Origin: JAGNHN01 sp964590645
GTDB lineage: Bacteria; Bacteroidota; Bacteroidia; Bacteroidales; JAGNHN01
Direction: 5' to 3'
NCBI GenBank assembly: GCA_964590645.1
Contig: CAZPYJ010000001.1
Span: 124,001 to 188,000 of the forward strand
Length of the DNA stretch: 64,000 nt
Shown here: positions 7,982 through 17,400 of the stretch, piece after piece
Layout of the letters: each line of letters opens with the position of its first letter
Numbering within the stretch: the first letter of the stretch is position 1
Notes under the pieces: generated by a model
Database searches by the model: none
Told to the model about the DNA's origin: nothing
Seen by the model: the letters and a program-made list of their open reading frames with translations, nothing else
Program-made: the position numbers and the translations under genes

Positions 7982-9265
7982 GGGAGTGCTCACTAAACTG
8001 TGTCACTGTCATTAATCCTGCTTTCAAAGTAAATAAATAGTTGGTTTACTATCGTTGGCCAGCCAAGGATTTTGGTTTTCCACCGTTTCTGGAACTGCAG
8101 GGTAGCAAGATAAACAAGTTTGAGCATAGCCATTTCCGAAGTAAAGGCACCCTTCGATTTGGTCACCTTCCGAACCATCCTGTGATAGCCTTCCACGGTA
8201 TTTGTAGTGTAAATCAACCTTCTAATAGCTTTAGGGTATTTGAAGTAGTTGGTTAACCGGACCCAGTTGTCCTCCCATGATTTAACCCCCTTGGGATATT
8301 TATCACCCCACTTGGACTTAAACTCCTCAAAGCGGTGCTGAGCCAGTTCTTCTGTGCTTGCCTGGTAAACTTGCTTAAGATCCTTTAATAAGTTTCTGTA
8401 ATCCTTCCAGTTGACATACTTCAGCGTGTTGCGGATTTGGTGAACAATACACAATTGAACGTCTGTGTTGGGGAAGATGGTCTCAATAGCATCGCCAAAT
8501 CCGCGCAGGTTGTCGATGCTGGCAATCAAGATGTCCACGACTCCCCTCTCGTTCAAGTCTGTAAGTACCTGCAACCAGAACCGGGAACTCTCATGGTCAC
8601 CCACATACAAGCCCAAAACCTCTTTTTCCCCTTTGAGACTTACCCCAAGAACCGAATAGACCGCTTTGGTTATCACCTTGCCAGCTTCCCGGATCTTGAA
8701 GTGAATGGCATCCATCCAGACGATAGCATAAATGGCTTCTAACGGCCGACTCTGCCACTCGCGGATGGTGGGGATAATACGATCCGTGATTTTATTTATC
8801 GTCCCGTCGCTGACCTCGAGCCCATACATCTCACGAACATGGGTCTGAATATCGCTGTAGCTCATCCCAAGCCCATAAAGTCCTAATATCTTGTCTTCCA
8901 AATCACCAGGTAAGATTCGCTGTCGCTTCTCGATCGTGACAGGATCGAAAGTTCCGTTGCGGTCGCGCGGGGTGAAAATCTCAAAAGCCCCCAAAGAGCT
9001 TTTGAGATTTTTTGCGGAATGCCCATTACGCCTGTTCTTACTTATTTCCCGGGTTTGCTCAAGATGCTCGTCCAGCTCGCCTTCCATGGCTGCTTCCAGA
9101 ACCTCTTTAATCAGTGGTGTGAAAATCCCCTCTCTACCTGTTATAGGTTTTCCTGATCGGATTTGTTTAGCTGCTTCTTTGCTAAACTCTTCCCAGTTAA
9201 TTTGTTTTGCCATAACTTGTCAAATTTACGTTTTGTATAATTGACACAGTTAATCGAACACCCTC
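7982..9265 (-). mobile_element. Complete IS256-family insertion sequence
   Basis: The element is 1284 bp. Its ends form 26-bp imperfect terminal inverted repeats (7982-8007 and 9240-9265, 19 of 26 matching, sharing AACTGTGTCA). It is flanked by an 8-bp direct repeat, TGCCGACA, at 7974-7981 and 9266-9273, the 8-9 bp target duplication expected for this family. The transposase stop codon lies inside the left repeat. Intact ends, an intact reading frame and a perfect target duplication suggest a recent insertion that may still be mobile. Confidence 0.92.
7993..9213 (-). CDS. IS256-family (mutator-type) transposase
   Basis: The 406-residue product has normal length for an IS256 transposase and no internal stop. 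The family's DDE triad can be placed at D168 (in WMDAIHFKI), D234 (in ASIDNLRGF) and E341 (in YTTNTVEGYHR); C-x-x-H (CIVHQIRNTL) lies between the second and third. The residue after the second aspartate is asparagine where most relatives have glycine (D-G-L), and the E motif reads N-T-V-E-G instead of N-A-I-E-S; both are conservative for the metal ligands. The N-terminal third (about 1-150) holds the basic DNA-binding part. It catalyses cut-and-circularise or copy-out transposition of the surrounding 1.28-kb element. Confidence 0.95.
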   Translation of the reverse strand: MAKQINWEEFSKEAAKQIRSGKPITGREGIFTPLIKEVLEAAMEGELDEHLEQTREISKNRRNGHSAKNLKSSLGAFEIFTPRDRNGTFDPVTIEKRQRILPGDLEDKILGLYGLGMSYSDIQTHVREMYGLEVSDGTINKITDRIIPTIREWQSRPLEAIYAIVWMDAIHFKIREAGKVITKAVYSVLGVSLKGEKEVLGLYVGDHESSRFWLQVLTDLNERGVVDILIASIDNLRGFGDAIETIFPNTDVQLCIVHQIRNTLKYVNWKDYRNLLKDLKQVYQASTEELAQHRFEEFKSKWGDKYPKGVKSWEDNWVRLTNYFKYPKAIRRLIYTTNTVEGYHRMVRKVTKSKGAFTSEMAMLKLVYLATLQFQKRWKTKILGWPTIVNQLFIYFESRINDSDTV

Positions 9266-9306
9266 TGCCGACACACCCGCGATCCGCTCACATCGCAAGC
9301 GATTAT

Positions 9307-9340
9307 TACATTTGACCCTCCACGCATAATACCCCCCCCC
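9307..9340 (+). promoter_or_regulatory. -7 box and C9 homopolymer in the leader of the leucine-rich gene
   Basis: TACATTTG (9307-9314) matches TAnnTTTG and would give a leader of roughly 95 bases before the ATG at 9417. A run of nine C (9332-9340) lies in that leader, a length at which polymerase slippage is common. The IS element ends only 41 bases upstream of the box. Confidence 0.45.
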
Positions 9341-9416
9341 ATTTTTCTTGACTTCTTTCTTCTTTTGTAGTATCTTACGAGGGATATCATTCACAGGATC
9401 TTTCATTTACGGACGT

Positions 9417-12188
9417 ATGAAAAAGTTATGGCTTCTTTTGGCAGGAATGGCGATAAGTTATTCCTTGGCCAACGCACAGTATTGCCTCCCCCAGGGAATT
9501 CAGTTCACCTCACAGTCGCAGATCGATAGCTTTCAGATTAATTACCCGGGGTGTACGATGATTGGAGGGGATGTTGAAATTCGGGATCTAGCCAGCAATA
9601 TCACCAATCTAAATGGCTTGAACAACTTGACCTCGATCGGTGGTTTTCTCAGCATCTACCTCAACCCCTCCTTGATCAGCCTTGCTGGTCTCGATAGCCT
9701 GAGTTCGATAGGAGGTTTTCTCAGCATCTGGAACAACCCCTCCTTGATCAGCCTTGCTGGTCTCGATAGCCTGAGTTCGATAGGAGGTTCTCTCAGCATC
9801 GGCCTCAACCCCTCCTTGATCAGCCTTGCTGGTCTCGATAACCTGAGTTCGATAGGAGGCAGTCTTTTCCTTGGTGGACAGACTGGAGCTGGCAATCCAT
9901 CATTGAAAAGTTGCTATGGGTTACAAAATCTAAATATGGTGGGCGGCGACTTAATCATAGGATGCAATGATTCCTTGACCGATTTACAGGGCTTGAACAA
10001 CTTGACCTCGATCGGTGGTTTTCTCAGCATCTACCTCAACCCCTCCTTGATCAGCCTTGCTGGTCTCGATAGCCTGAGTTCGATAGGAGGCAGTCTTTAC
10101 CTTGGTCAAATTTTTGGTGCTGGCAATCCATCATTGAAAAGTTGCTATGGGTTACAAAATCTAAATATGGTGGNNNNNNNNNNNNNNNNNNNNNNNNNNN
10201 NNNNNNNNNNNNNNNNNNNNNNNNNNNNNNNNNNNNNNNNNNNNNNNNNNNNNNNNNNNNNNNNNNNNNNNNNGAAAAGTTGCTATGGGTTACAAAATCT
10301 AAATATGGTGGGCGGCGACTTAATCATACAAGGCAATGATTCATTGACTAATATACAAGACCTGAACAACTTGACCTCCATTGGTGGCGCGGTTTCTATT
10401 CTTTACAACAAGAGCTTGATGCATCTTTCCGGGCTGGGCAGCCTTAATTCAATCGTAACTTTTCTTGCAATTGCTTCCAATGATTCTTTGACCGATTTAC
10501 AGGGCTTGAACAACTTGACCTCAATCGGCGGTGGTCTTTTCATCTCCGACAACCCCTCCTTGACCAGTCTTGCTGGTCTCGATAGCCTGAACACCCTTGG
10601 AAGCTCACTTGTAATCAAGGGAAATTCCTCCCTGGGTAGCTTGGAAGGACTGGAAGGCTTGACCTCCCTTGCAGGCAATGTGGAAATAACATCTAATTCA
10701 TTAACCAGTCTGAGAGGACTCGACAATCTGACCTCCATTGGGGGCAAGCTTGAAATAGCATACAACGGTTCTTTGATCAGTCTTGCTGGTCTCGATAGCC
10801 TGAACACCCTTGGCTCACTTGTCATCAAGGGAAATTCCTCCCTGGGTAGCTTGGAAGGACTGGAAGGCTTGACCTCCCTTGCAGGCAATGTGGAAATAAC
10901 ATCTAATTCATTAACCAGTCTGGCAGGACTCGACAATCTGACCTCTCTTGTAGGCAATGTGGAAATAATTACCAACTCATTAACCAGTCTGGCAGGACTG
11001 GACAATCTGACCTCCATTGGGGGTACCCTCAGAATTACAGACAACGATTCTTTGACCAGCTTTGCCGGGTTGAAAAGCCTGGCTTCCATCGGTGCAAGCT
11101 TGACAATAGCGGGCAACAACTCGTTGACCAGCTTTGCTGGACTGGAAAACCTCGTTTCCATCGGTGGTTCTCTTTTGATCTCCAACAACCCCTCCTTGAC
11201 CAGTCTTGCTGGACTGGAAAACCTCGTTTCCATCGGTTGGTTTATGCAAGTATATTACAACTACTCGTTGACCAGCTTTGCCGGACTGGAAAGCCTGGTT
11301 TCTATCGGTGGATCTATGATAATATATAGCAACACCTCCTTGATCAACCTTGCAGGACTTGATAGCCTGCATTCCATCGGCCACAACCTGCATATCAGCG
11401 CGAATCAGTCACTTGCAAACCTGACTGGACTTACCAGTCTTTCAAGCATTGGCGGAGATCTAATAATCGGAGGGTATACCGATGATGGCAATTTTTCATT
11501 GGCTACATTGCAAGGCTTGGAAAATCTCACGATGATTGGGGGTGATTTTATTATTTACACCAATCCGGCTTTGAACGGTTTAACTGAGATGAATAATTTG
11601 ACTTCCATCGGACGCGATCTGAAGATCCTATGGAATACCGCCCTGACAAGTTTGTCAAGTATGCAAAATATTAAGTCCATCGGACGGGATTTGTGGATTG
11701 GCTGGAATTATTCGTTGACCAGTTTGTCGGGCTTGGATAGTATTGCTGCCGGTTCTATCGATAATCTGACCATAGAATACAATTTCGCGCTATCTGTTTG
11801 CGAAGTTCAAAGCGTTTGCGATTACCTGGCCGCGCCAAATGGGACAGTCATCATACAAAACAATGCCCCTGGCTGCAACAGCCCGGCAGAGGTGCAAGCA
11901 GCCTGTGCGGTGGGTATGGATGAAGCCATGGCTGGAAGCGGCTTCTCCATTTATCCCAACCCCTTCACCACCCATACCACCATCGAATTTCACCTCCCCA
12001 AAACTTCCCTCGTTTCCATCCAAATCTTCAACGCTATGGGCGTCAGGGTAGCCGAACTCCACCGCGGCCCACTGCCTGCCGGGCAACAGCAGTTTACCTG
12101 GCATACCGGAAATTTGCCCAAAGGACTATATTTCTGCCGGGTGCAGGTGGGGATGGAAGCCGCGTCACGTGAAATAATGAGACTATAA
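9417..12188 (+). CDS. Leucine-rich (receptor L-domain-like) surface protein with T9SS sorting domain; contains a scaffold gap
   Basis: I start at ATG 9417 because it gives a proper signal peptide (MKKLWLLLAGMAISYSLANA); an in-frame upstream start at 9348 would bury it. About 30 repeats of roughly 24 residues follow, of the form N-x-S-L-x-S-L-x-G-L-D-x-L-x-S-I-G-G, typical of receptor L-domain or leucine-rich solenoids. The last 80 residues (SIYPNPFTTHTTIEFHLPK onward, ending REIMRL) are a type A T9SS sorting domain, so the protein should be exported through the outer membrane and anchored or released. A 100-N gap interrupts codons 253-286; the frame is the same on both sides. Ligand binding or adhesion is plausible for the fold but unproven. 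Confidence 0.88.
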   Translation: MKKLWLLLAGMAISYSLANAQYCLPQGIQFTSQSQIDSFQINYPGCTMIGGDVEIRDLASNITNLNGLNNLTSIGGFLSIYLNPSLISLAGLDSLSSIGGFLSIWNNPSLISLAGLDSLSSIGGSLSIGLNPSLISLAGLDNLSSIGGSLFLGGQTGAGNPSLKSCYGLQNLNMVGGDLIIGCNDSLTDLQGLNNLTSIGGFLSIYLNPSLISLAGLDSLSSIGGSLYLGQIFGAGNPSLKSCYGLQNLNMVXXXXXXXXXXXXXXXXXXXXXXXXXXXXXXXXXXKSCYGLQNLNMVGGDLIIQGNDSLTNIQDLNNLTSIGGAVSILYNKSLMHLSGLGSLNSIVTFLAIASNDSLTDLQGLNNLTSIGGGLFISDNPSLTSLAGLDSLNTLGSSLVIKGNSSLGSLEGLEGLTSLAGNVEITSNSLTSLRGLDNLTSIGGKLEIAYNGSLISLAGLDSLNTLGSLVIKGNSSLGSLEGLEGLTSLAGNVEITSNSLTSLAGLDNLTSLVGNVEIITNSLTSLAGLDNLTSIGGTLRITDNDSLTSFAGLKSLASIGASLTIAGNNSLTSFAGLENLVSIGGSLLISNNPSLTSLAGLENLVSIGWFMQVYYNYSLTSFAGLESLVSIGGSMIIYSNTSLINLAGLDSLHSIGHNLHISANQSLANLTGLTSLSSIGGDLIIGGYTDDGNFSLATLQGLENLTMIGGDFIIYTNPALNGLTEMNNLTSIGRDLKILWNTALTSLSSMQNIKSIGRDLWIGWNYSLTSLSGLDSIAAGSIDNLTIEYNFALSVCEVQSVCDYLAAPNGTVIIQNNAPGCNSPAEVQAACAVGMDEAMAGSGFSIYPNPFTTHTTIEFHLPKTSLVSIQIFNAMGVRVAELHRGPLPAGQQQFTWHTGNLPKGLYFCRVQVGMEAASREIMRL
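9663..9878 (+). repeat. Three near-identical 72-bp tandem repeats inside the leucine-rich gene
   Basis: Units begin at 9663, 9735 and 9807 (AACCCCTCCTTGATCAGCC each time), an exact 72-base period equal to 24 codons. A further copy lies at about 10038 within a 231-bp higher-order unit. The near identity contrasts with the diverged repeats after 11000, suggesting recent expansion. Confidence 0.85.
10174..10273. other. Scaffold gap of 100 N within the repeat array
   Basis: Exactly 100 N, the usual placeholder for unknown length. The 38 bases before (10136-10173) and after (10274-10311) are identical, and the same block also starts at 9905, 231 bases before the second copy. The gap is therefore a repeat the assembler could not span. 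Confidence 0.95.
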
Positions 12189-12271
12189 AACCATTGCCAT
12201 CACGGGTGGTGAGTCTTGCCTGGTATGCGAGACATTTTTATGCCTTTGTTTTATTAAAGAAATTTAAGTTT

Positions 12272-12279
12272 TATATTTG
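12272..12279 (+). promoter_or_regulatory. -7 box upstream of the third DUF4143 ATPase
   Basis: TATATTTG fits TAnnTTTG and ends 26 bases before the ATG at 12306. A TTTG at 12245-12248 is a possible -33 box, although 23 bases is slightly long. Confidence 0.5.
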
Positions 12280-12305
12280 GACGTCTAAATGTAAAGTATA
12301 ATTTT

Positions 12306-13436
12306 ATGATAAATCGGCCTTTTTGGATAGACAAAATTAAGCTTGCCTGGAAAACAAGGCCAATCATCTGGTTATCAGGCGTTCGTAGGGTTGGCAAAAC
12401 AAGCATCGCGAAAATGCTGCCCGATGCGACTTACCTCAATTGCGATCTGCCATCCGTGGTCAGACGACTGGAAGATTCGGAATCATTTTTCAAAAGCGCC
12501 GGAAATGAGGGCACGATTATTTTCGACGAAATTCACAGGCTACCAGACCCGAGCAAGCTGCTAAAAATCGCGGCAGATGAATACCCGCATTTACGGGTAC
12601 TGGCTACCGGCTCTTCCACGCTGGAAGCGACGCATAAATTTAAGGACTCACTTACAGGCAGAAAGAATGCCATTTATCTGCCACCGGTTTTATGGGATGA
12701 ATGTAAAACCATCTTCGGAATCCCCGACCTAGATCTAAGGTTGTTGTATGGAGGCTTACCTGAACATTTGCGTTCCGCATCCATAATCGAATCCTACTTT
12801 GCGGAATGGATGGATAGTTTTTACGCGAGAGATATTCAGGAGCTTTTCAAGGTGAGAAACCGGGCAGGATTTTTACACTTGATGCATTTGCTGCTGCGTT
12901 CAAGCGGGAACCTCATTGACTTCACCCAATTATCAAAATTGAGCGCGGTAACCAGGCCTACTGTACTTTCGTACCTTGAAGCAATGCGCGTTGCTAATAT
13001 GGTTTACTTCCTAAGGCCCTTTCACGGAAGTGGCCGCCGCGAAATTGTACAGCGCCCTAAAAGTTACTGTTTTGATACCGGACTGATATGTTTTGCCAAA
13101 GGCTGGAATGATATCAGGCCGGATGACAGAGGGCTGCTATGGGAACATTTGGTACTGGATATGTTGCGCTCGCATCTTACGGACGACAAGCTTTTTTACT
13201 GGCGCGATAAATCAGACCGTGAAATTGATTTCGTGATCAAACGTCAGGGAAATGCAGTGGATGTTATCGAGTGTAAAGTAAACCCGGATCACTTTTCAAT
13301 CAAATCTGTCGCGGTTTTCAGGGGAATCTACCCGTTTGGGAACAATTACTGTTACACGCCATTTACTGACAGTCCCTATACTTTGAAGAAGAATGGGATA
13401 AAAATCAAGTATATAGGCGCTTTGGATCAGATGTAA
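12306..13436 (+). CDS. AAA ATPase with DUF4143 C-terminal domain (copy 3)
   Basis: A 376-residue P-loop ATPase. Walker A is GVRRVGKTS (25-33), Walker B is TIIFDEIHRLPD near residues 70-80, and the sensor segment is LATGSSTLEA. A winged-helix stretch (LSKLSAVTRPTVLSYLEAM) follows, then the nuclease-like end with REIDFVIKRQ and VIECKVN, which keeps both the aspartate and the E-x-K of the PD-(D/E)xK pattern. It is as distant from copies 1 and 2 as they are from each other, so the three were probably acquired separately. A duplicated piece of the preceding leucine-rich gene lies downstream at 13651. Function of the family is unknown. Confidence 0.87.
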   Translation: MINRPFWIDKIKLAWKTRPIIWLSGVRRVGKTSIAKMLPDATYLNCDLPSVVRRLEDSESFFKSAGNEGTIIFDEIHRLPDPSKLLKIAADEYPHLRVLATGSSTLEATHKFKDSLTGRKNAIYLPPVLWDECKTIFGIPDLDLRLLYGGLPEHLRSASIIESYFAEWMDSFYARDIQELFKVRNRAGFLHLMHLLLRSSGNLIDFTQLSKLSAVTRPTVLSYLEAMRVANMVYFLRPFHGSGRREIVQRPKSYCFDTGLICFAKGWNDIRPDDRGLLWEHLVLDMLRSHLTDDKLFYWRDKSDREIDFVIKRQGNAVDVIECKVNPDHFSIKSVAVFRGIYPFGNNYCYTPFTDSPYTLKKNGIKIKYIGALDQM

Positions 13437-13650
13437 AATGCTGATGGATTTCGTTGAACGGGCTGCCCAAACCAACCAACACAATGTTAACACAGACTGA
13501 AAGCGCTCAGGCAAAATCTGCAGGAAACCTTTAGTTCCACCAGGAGAATCATTCTCCGCACACGCGAAAACCTTTCTGATGTTAACTCCCCAGCCGCCTG
13601 CCATCAGGTATGAAGTCTGCGCCATACCCGGGATCATACATATTTGCGCA

Positions 13651-13758
13651 TCGCCAAATGGGACAGTCGTCATACAAAACAATGCCCCTGGCTTCAAGAG
13701 CCCGGCAGAGGTGCAGGCGGGGAGTGATGTGGTGTCGAAAAAAATGATCAAGCTTTAG
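13651..13758 (+). pseudogene. Remnant of a leucine-rich T9SS gene 3' end
   Basis: Bases 13652-13719 repeat 11833-11900 of the leucine-rich gene with only a few changes, in the same orientation and frame (SPNGTVVIQNNAPGF against APNGTVIIQNNAPGC). After SPAEVQA the remnant jumps to GSDVVSKKMIKL and a stop, an ending typical of T9SS tails, so the sorting domain is internally deleted. No start, repeats or upstream domain remain. The stretch 13437-13650 before it shows no gene I can support. Confidence 0.75.
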
Positions 13759-13786
13759 AGGGGGACCTGGCCAGGCCCTCCTCCGC

Positions 13787-14407
13787 CTATTTCCCCTTTC
13801 TGGAAAAGGACAAACGATGCTCCTCCCCTTTCAGGAGGCGGGATAAGTTACGTCGGTGTGTCAAGGGTATCACAAGTGCAACAACCAGGGCGAAGAAAAC
13901 CGAAGCGGCAGGTTCAGCAAACACCAAACCTGCAAACACAGGCATCAGCAGTGCACTCAATATACTTCCCAGGGAAACATAGCGGCTCGAGAGAAAAGCC
14001 AGTAAAAAGATCCCGATGGAACAAACAAAGGTCAGGGGGAAGATAGCCAGGGCCGTGCCCATAAAGGTAGCCACGCCTTTTCCTCCGCGGAATCCGGCAA
14101 AAATGGGGAAGATATGCCCCAGGACAGCCGCGAAGGCCAGCATTACTTTAAGCCAGTCTGTATTCAGCCCACCGGGAACGTAAGTGAAGGAGCTGAGTAT
14201 AAACACCGCCAAATAGCCCTTCAACATATCAATCAATAATACGGTGAAACCAAGTCCGGAACCCAATATGCGGATGGTATTGGTGGCCCCGGCATTCCCC
14301 GAACCGTGATCCCTTACATCCATTCCGCGCAGCGCCCTTCCCAGCCATACCGCTGTGGGGACAGAGCCAAATAAATATGCCGCCAATACCAGGAATGCAA
14401 CTTCCAT
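13787..14407 (-). CDS. plsY: Acyl-phosphate:glycerol-3-phosphate acyltransferase PlsY
   Basis: PlsY is the inner-membrane enzyme that moves an acyl group from acyl-phosphate to glycerol-3-phosphate, the first step of phospholipid synthesis. The 206-residue product has five to six membrane segments and all three conserved loops: GSVPTAVW near residue 14, GSGNAGATNTIRILG near 36-50, and GHIFPIFAGFRGGKGVAT near 96-113. It is the last gene of the tpiA-prmA-unknown-plsY run, 8 bases after the large exported protein's stop. Its own 3' end lies 28 bases from the pseudogene remnant. The identification is firm. Confidence 0.95.
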   Translation of the reverse strand: MEVAFLVLAAYLFGSVPTAVWLGRALRGMDVRDHGSGNAGATNTIRILGSGLGFTVLLIDMLKGYLAVFILSSFTYVPGGLNTDWLKVMLAFAAVLGHIFPIFAGFRGGKGVATFMGTALAIFPLTFVCSIGIFLLAFLSSRYVSLGSILSALLMPVFAGLVFAEPAASVFFALVVALVIPLTHRRNLSRLLKGEEHRLSFSRKGK

Positions 14408-14415
14408 CTTATTCT

Positions 14416-17400
14416 CTATTCGTCCAACAATGATTCCCCCATATAGCGTCGCAGAAAATCCCTGCGCTTGCGCTCGGTGGAAATGATATAGCGATAGGTC
14501 GATTCCCCCTTTTTCACTTTGAGCGTCCGATCTTCCGGTTTTTCCTGACGTATCAGTTCGTTGAAGTTCTTATCTGCAGCCAAAACCTGCATCAGGCCCC
14601 GGCTGTAGCTGAAAAGATACCAATTGCCGGCGCCCGCTTCAAAATACATTGTAAACACATCTCCGGATCGCTTGCGTTCAATCACGATCTTGCCCGGAAG
14701 TTCCCGGTTGATCTGCTTTCCTGCCACCGAAGCAAGTCCAAGCGGCCCCTCTGATATCCAGGCCCGCTCCGACTTGTTCCAGGCAAAGCTCAGGTCGCTG
14801 AATACCATCGTTTTCATCATTTCATCAGGCTGTTTCCTCAGGCTACCATATACATTCAATTCAGCAATAATCTCTTCTGCCCTGGAAACACCCAGCAAGG
14901 CATACAAGGAGGAGAGATAATACCCTTCGGTCAAATCCCAGGCTGCCAGGCTTGCCGTTTCCATATCTGTCGCCAGCAGTTCCAATACTTCTTTGCTGAG
15001 GAAAAAATCAAGACTCAGGCTGAGTTGCATCCGGGTAGAATCGGGGATCATAAGATGACGTACTGCCCCATAAGCTTCAATGCCAAACTGACCGAAGTCT
15101 ACACTCATCCCAACCGGTCCTTCACCCAGAACCTCGCAGGAGCTTAGCGACAAGCTGAGGTATGATCCGTAGTTAATCTTGCCTTCGAGCCTATCTTTTC
15201 CGGCTATGCGATACTCCTGGCTTCTCTTATCATAAAGGACAGAACCACCCACGCTCAAAACAGGCTGGTCGCTGTAGGTGTTCCGGTGCTGCAGGAAAGA
15301 TGGATACATTCCTTCTGCCCTGGAGGAGTACAATATCCCTGCTTCCACATTTTTGCGCTCCAGGCTCTTCAGGTCCTCAGGCAAAGGAATCCGCACGCTA
15401 TCCGGCTGAACCCTGCCTTCGAAAGCGATCCAGGGACGAGCGAGGGTATCGCAATCGTGGGCGATCCGAAATCCTCCCTCAAAATGAAGCAAGGGCTCGG
15501 TGGCATCCATCCTGGCCTTGCCCTGAAAAGCGAAGGCGGGACTCAGGAATACCTCAGCATCCTCTGTTATCTCAGCCAGTGCATAGGAGTTTCCTTTCTC
15601 CACCCCGACTTTGTGTAAAGGCAGGGGGGTGATGGTACCACCTTCGTCGATATAATGATACACCCCTTTGCCCCCGTAGCTTTGGCGCGAGTGAATATTA
15701 ATGCTTGCTTCGTGGAGCAGATGGTATTTGCGCTCCAGGTTGGCCAGTACCACCGCATTCTCCAGGGTACCCATCTCAGCCTTTTTATAGATGGATATCT
15801 TTTGATCAGCCGGAAAAATGGCTGCGTCGGCCACTTTGATCAACTGTACCCCTTCGGCCCGGATGACATTCTCTTTCAGGTCGAATACCCCCTTTTCAGC
15901 CAGAAAACGGAGGGAATCCTGGGCAGGATGGATGGAGATGAAGGCAGAACCGCTCAGTTCAGCATCGGCCAGGGTCCTGTAGTCCATCCCGGAATAGTCT
16001 TTGCCGCTCAGCCTGGTATTGCGCAGAGAGATGCTGGATTCATCCATCAGCCATACGCATTCATCCATAAAAGTAATGTAGTCGTTAAGCGGAAACTCCA
16101 CCCTGGCCACGCCGCCATTGGACCTAAACTCGGCCCTTCTTTTTTGAAGATCGGCGTGGGCACGGTAGTCACTTATGGTGAATGCAAGGTCATTCAGATC
16201 ATACGCTTTCAAGCTGAAATCAGCCGTATCGGCTTTGAATTCGTGGTGAAGGAAGTCAAAGCCACGGGAGGCCATCAAAGCATCCTCGAATTCCATTTCC
16301 CCGCTTCCCTTCAGCCCGTCCGGCCTCAGGGCCAGGCTTCCATCGAGGCTTGCCTCAGCGCCATACATCTGGAAAGGATCGGCGGCATTATTCAGGTGCA
16401 TCACATCCTCGTAGGGCAGCCAGAAAACATCAATATCTGTCCCGGACGCCATCGGATACTCGGGGCCGCTCAACTGCTCCTTCAGGCTGAATACCTCAGC
16501 CCGAGCTATCGCTGAATCCGGAAAGAAAACAAGCTGTTCCGAAGCAAGGCGCGCATTCAGGTACTGCAGCTGTCCCCGACCACGCAATCCTTTATTGCTT
16601 AAATCAATAATGTGGGTGTAGGTTCCTTTCCCCCCATAGGCCGGGTAGCCTGCAATCGGGGTTTGGGTGACAAACCCAAGGCTATAGTCGGGCTGTACTT
16701 TCAAAGGCTCCTCAAGATCGGGGAAGATGCCGCCCGAGTATAGATAGCCTTCAAAGGTCAGGTCGGTGGTTTGAAAATCATCGAGTCGTTCAATGGTAAA
16801 AGGCCGTATCCTGTAATTGAAGCGTTCGCGGCTGTATACCCCTCCCCAGATTGCAGGGTCATCGAAATACACGAAGGCTTCCGAGCTGGCTGTAAAGATT
16901 GGGTATTCGGGTTGGGGATCCTTCCCCGATTTATTGAATGGTTTATCAATACGGATATCTCCGCTGAGATCTTTCAGAACGGTCTGCACGAGTTCCAGGG
17001 AATAGAAGCCATTTCCGTCCGGCTCAAAACTACGCACCCTGAATTGCATTTCATCAATCACGGGCATCGTGATCTTAAAATCGGCATAGTTGAAGTTGCT
17101 TTCCCGGGTGATGAAAAGAAAATGCCCTGCCTGTACCCTTCCACTAAAGGTAAAGCTCCGGTCTTTCTTCATCACGATTTCCTGTTCGTGGGGTGCGACA
17201 ATCACCTGCTGGGAATCGCTCAGCAGGATGCGGGGCACGCCCCTTATCGTCAGGTCGAAATTCAAAAGGCTTAAGGTGGCATTGGGTAGCGCAGAGATTA
17301 CGGATTGCATCTGGATCACATCGTAATCGGTGCGGCCGGCACGGGCACGGATATAATTGAACAGTCGCTCTTTCACCTGAATACGATCCTGATCCAGGTC

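Noticed and set aside
10403..11233. Minus-strand frame of 276 residues opposite the leucine-rich gene
   Set aside because: The period of the plus-strand repeats keeps the opposite frame open; the plus-strand signal peptide and T9SS tail decide the coding strand.
13758..13782. GAGGG ... CCCTC palindrome as a plsY terminator
   Set aside because: The pairing is interrupted, the loop too tight and no T-run follows on either strand.
15655..16515. Plus-strand frame of 286 residues inside the large exported gene
   Set aside because: It runs opposite a long minus-strand gene with signal peptide and operon overlaps and has no recognisable domain.
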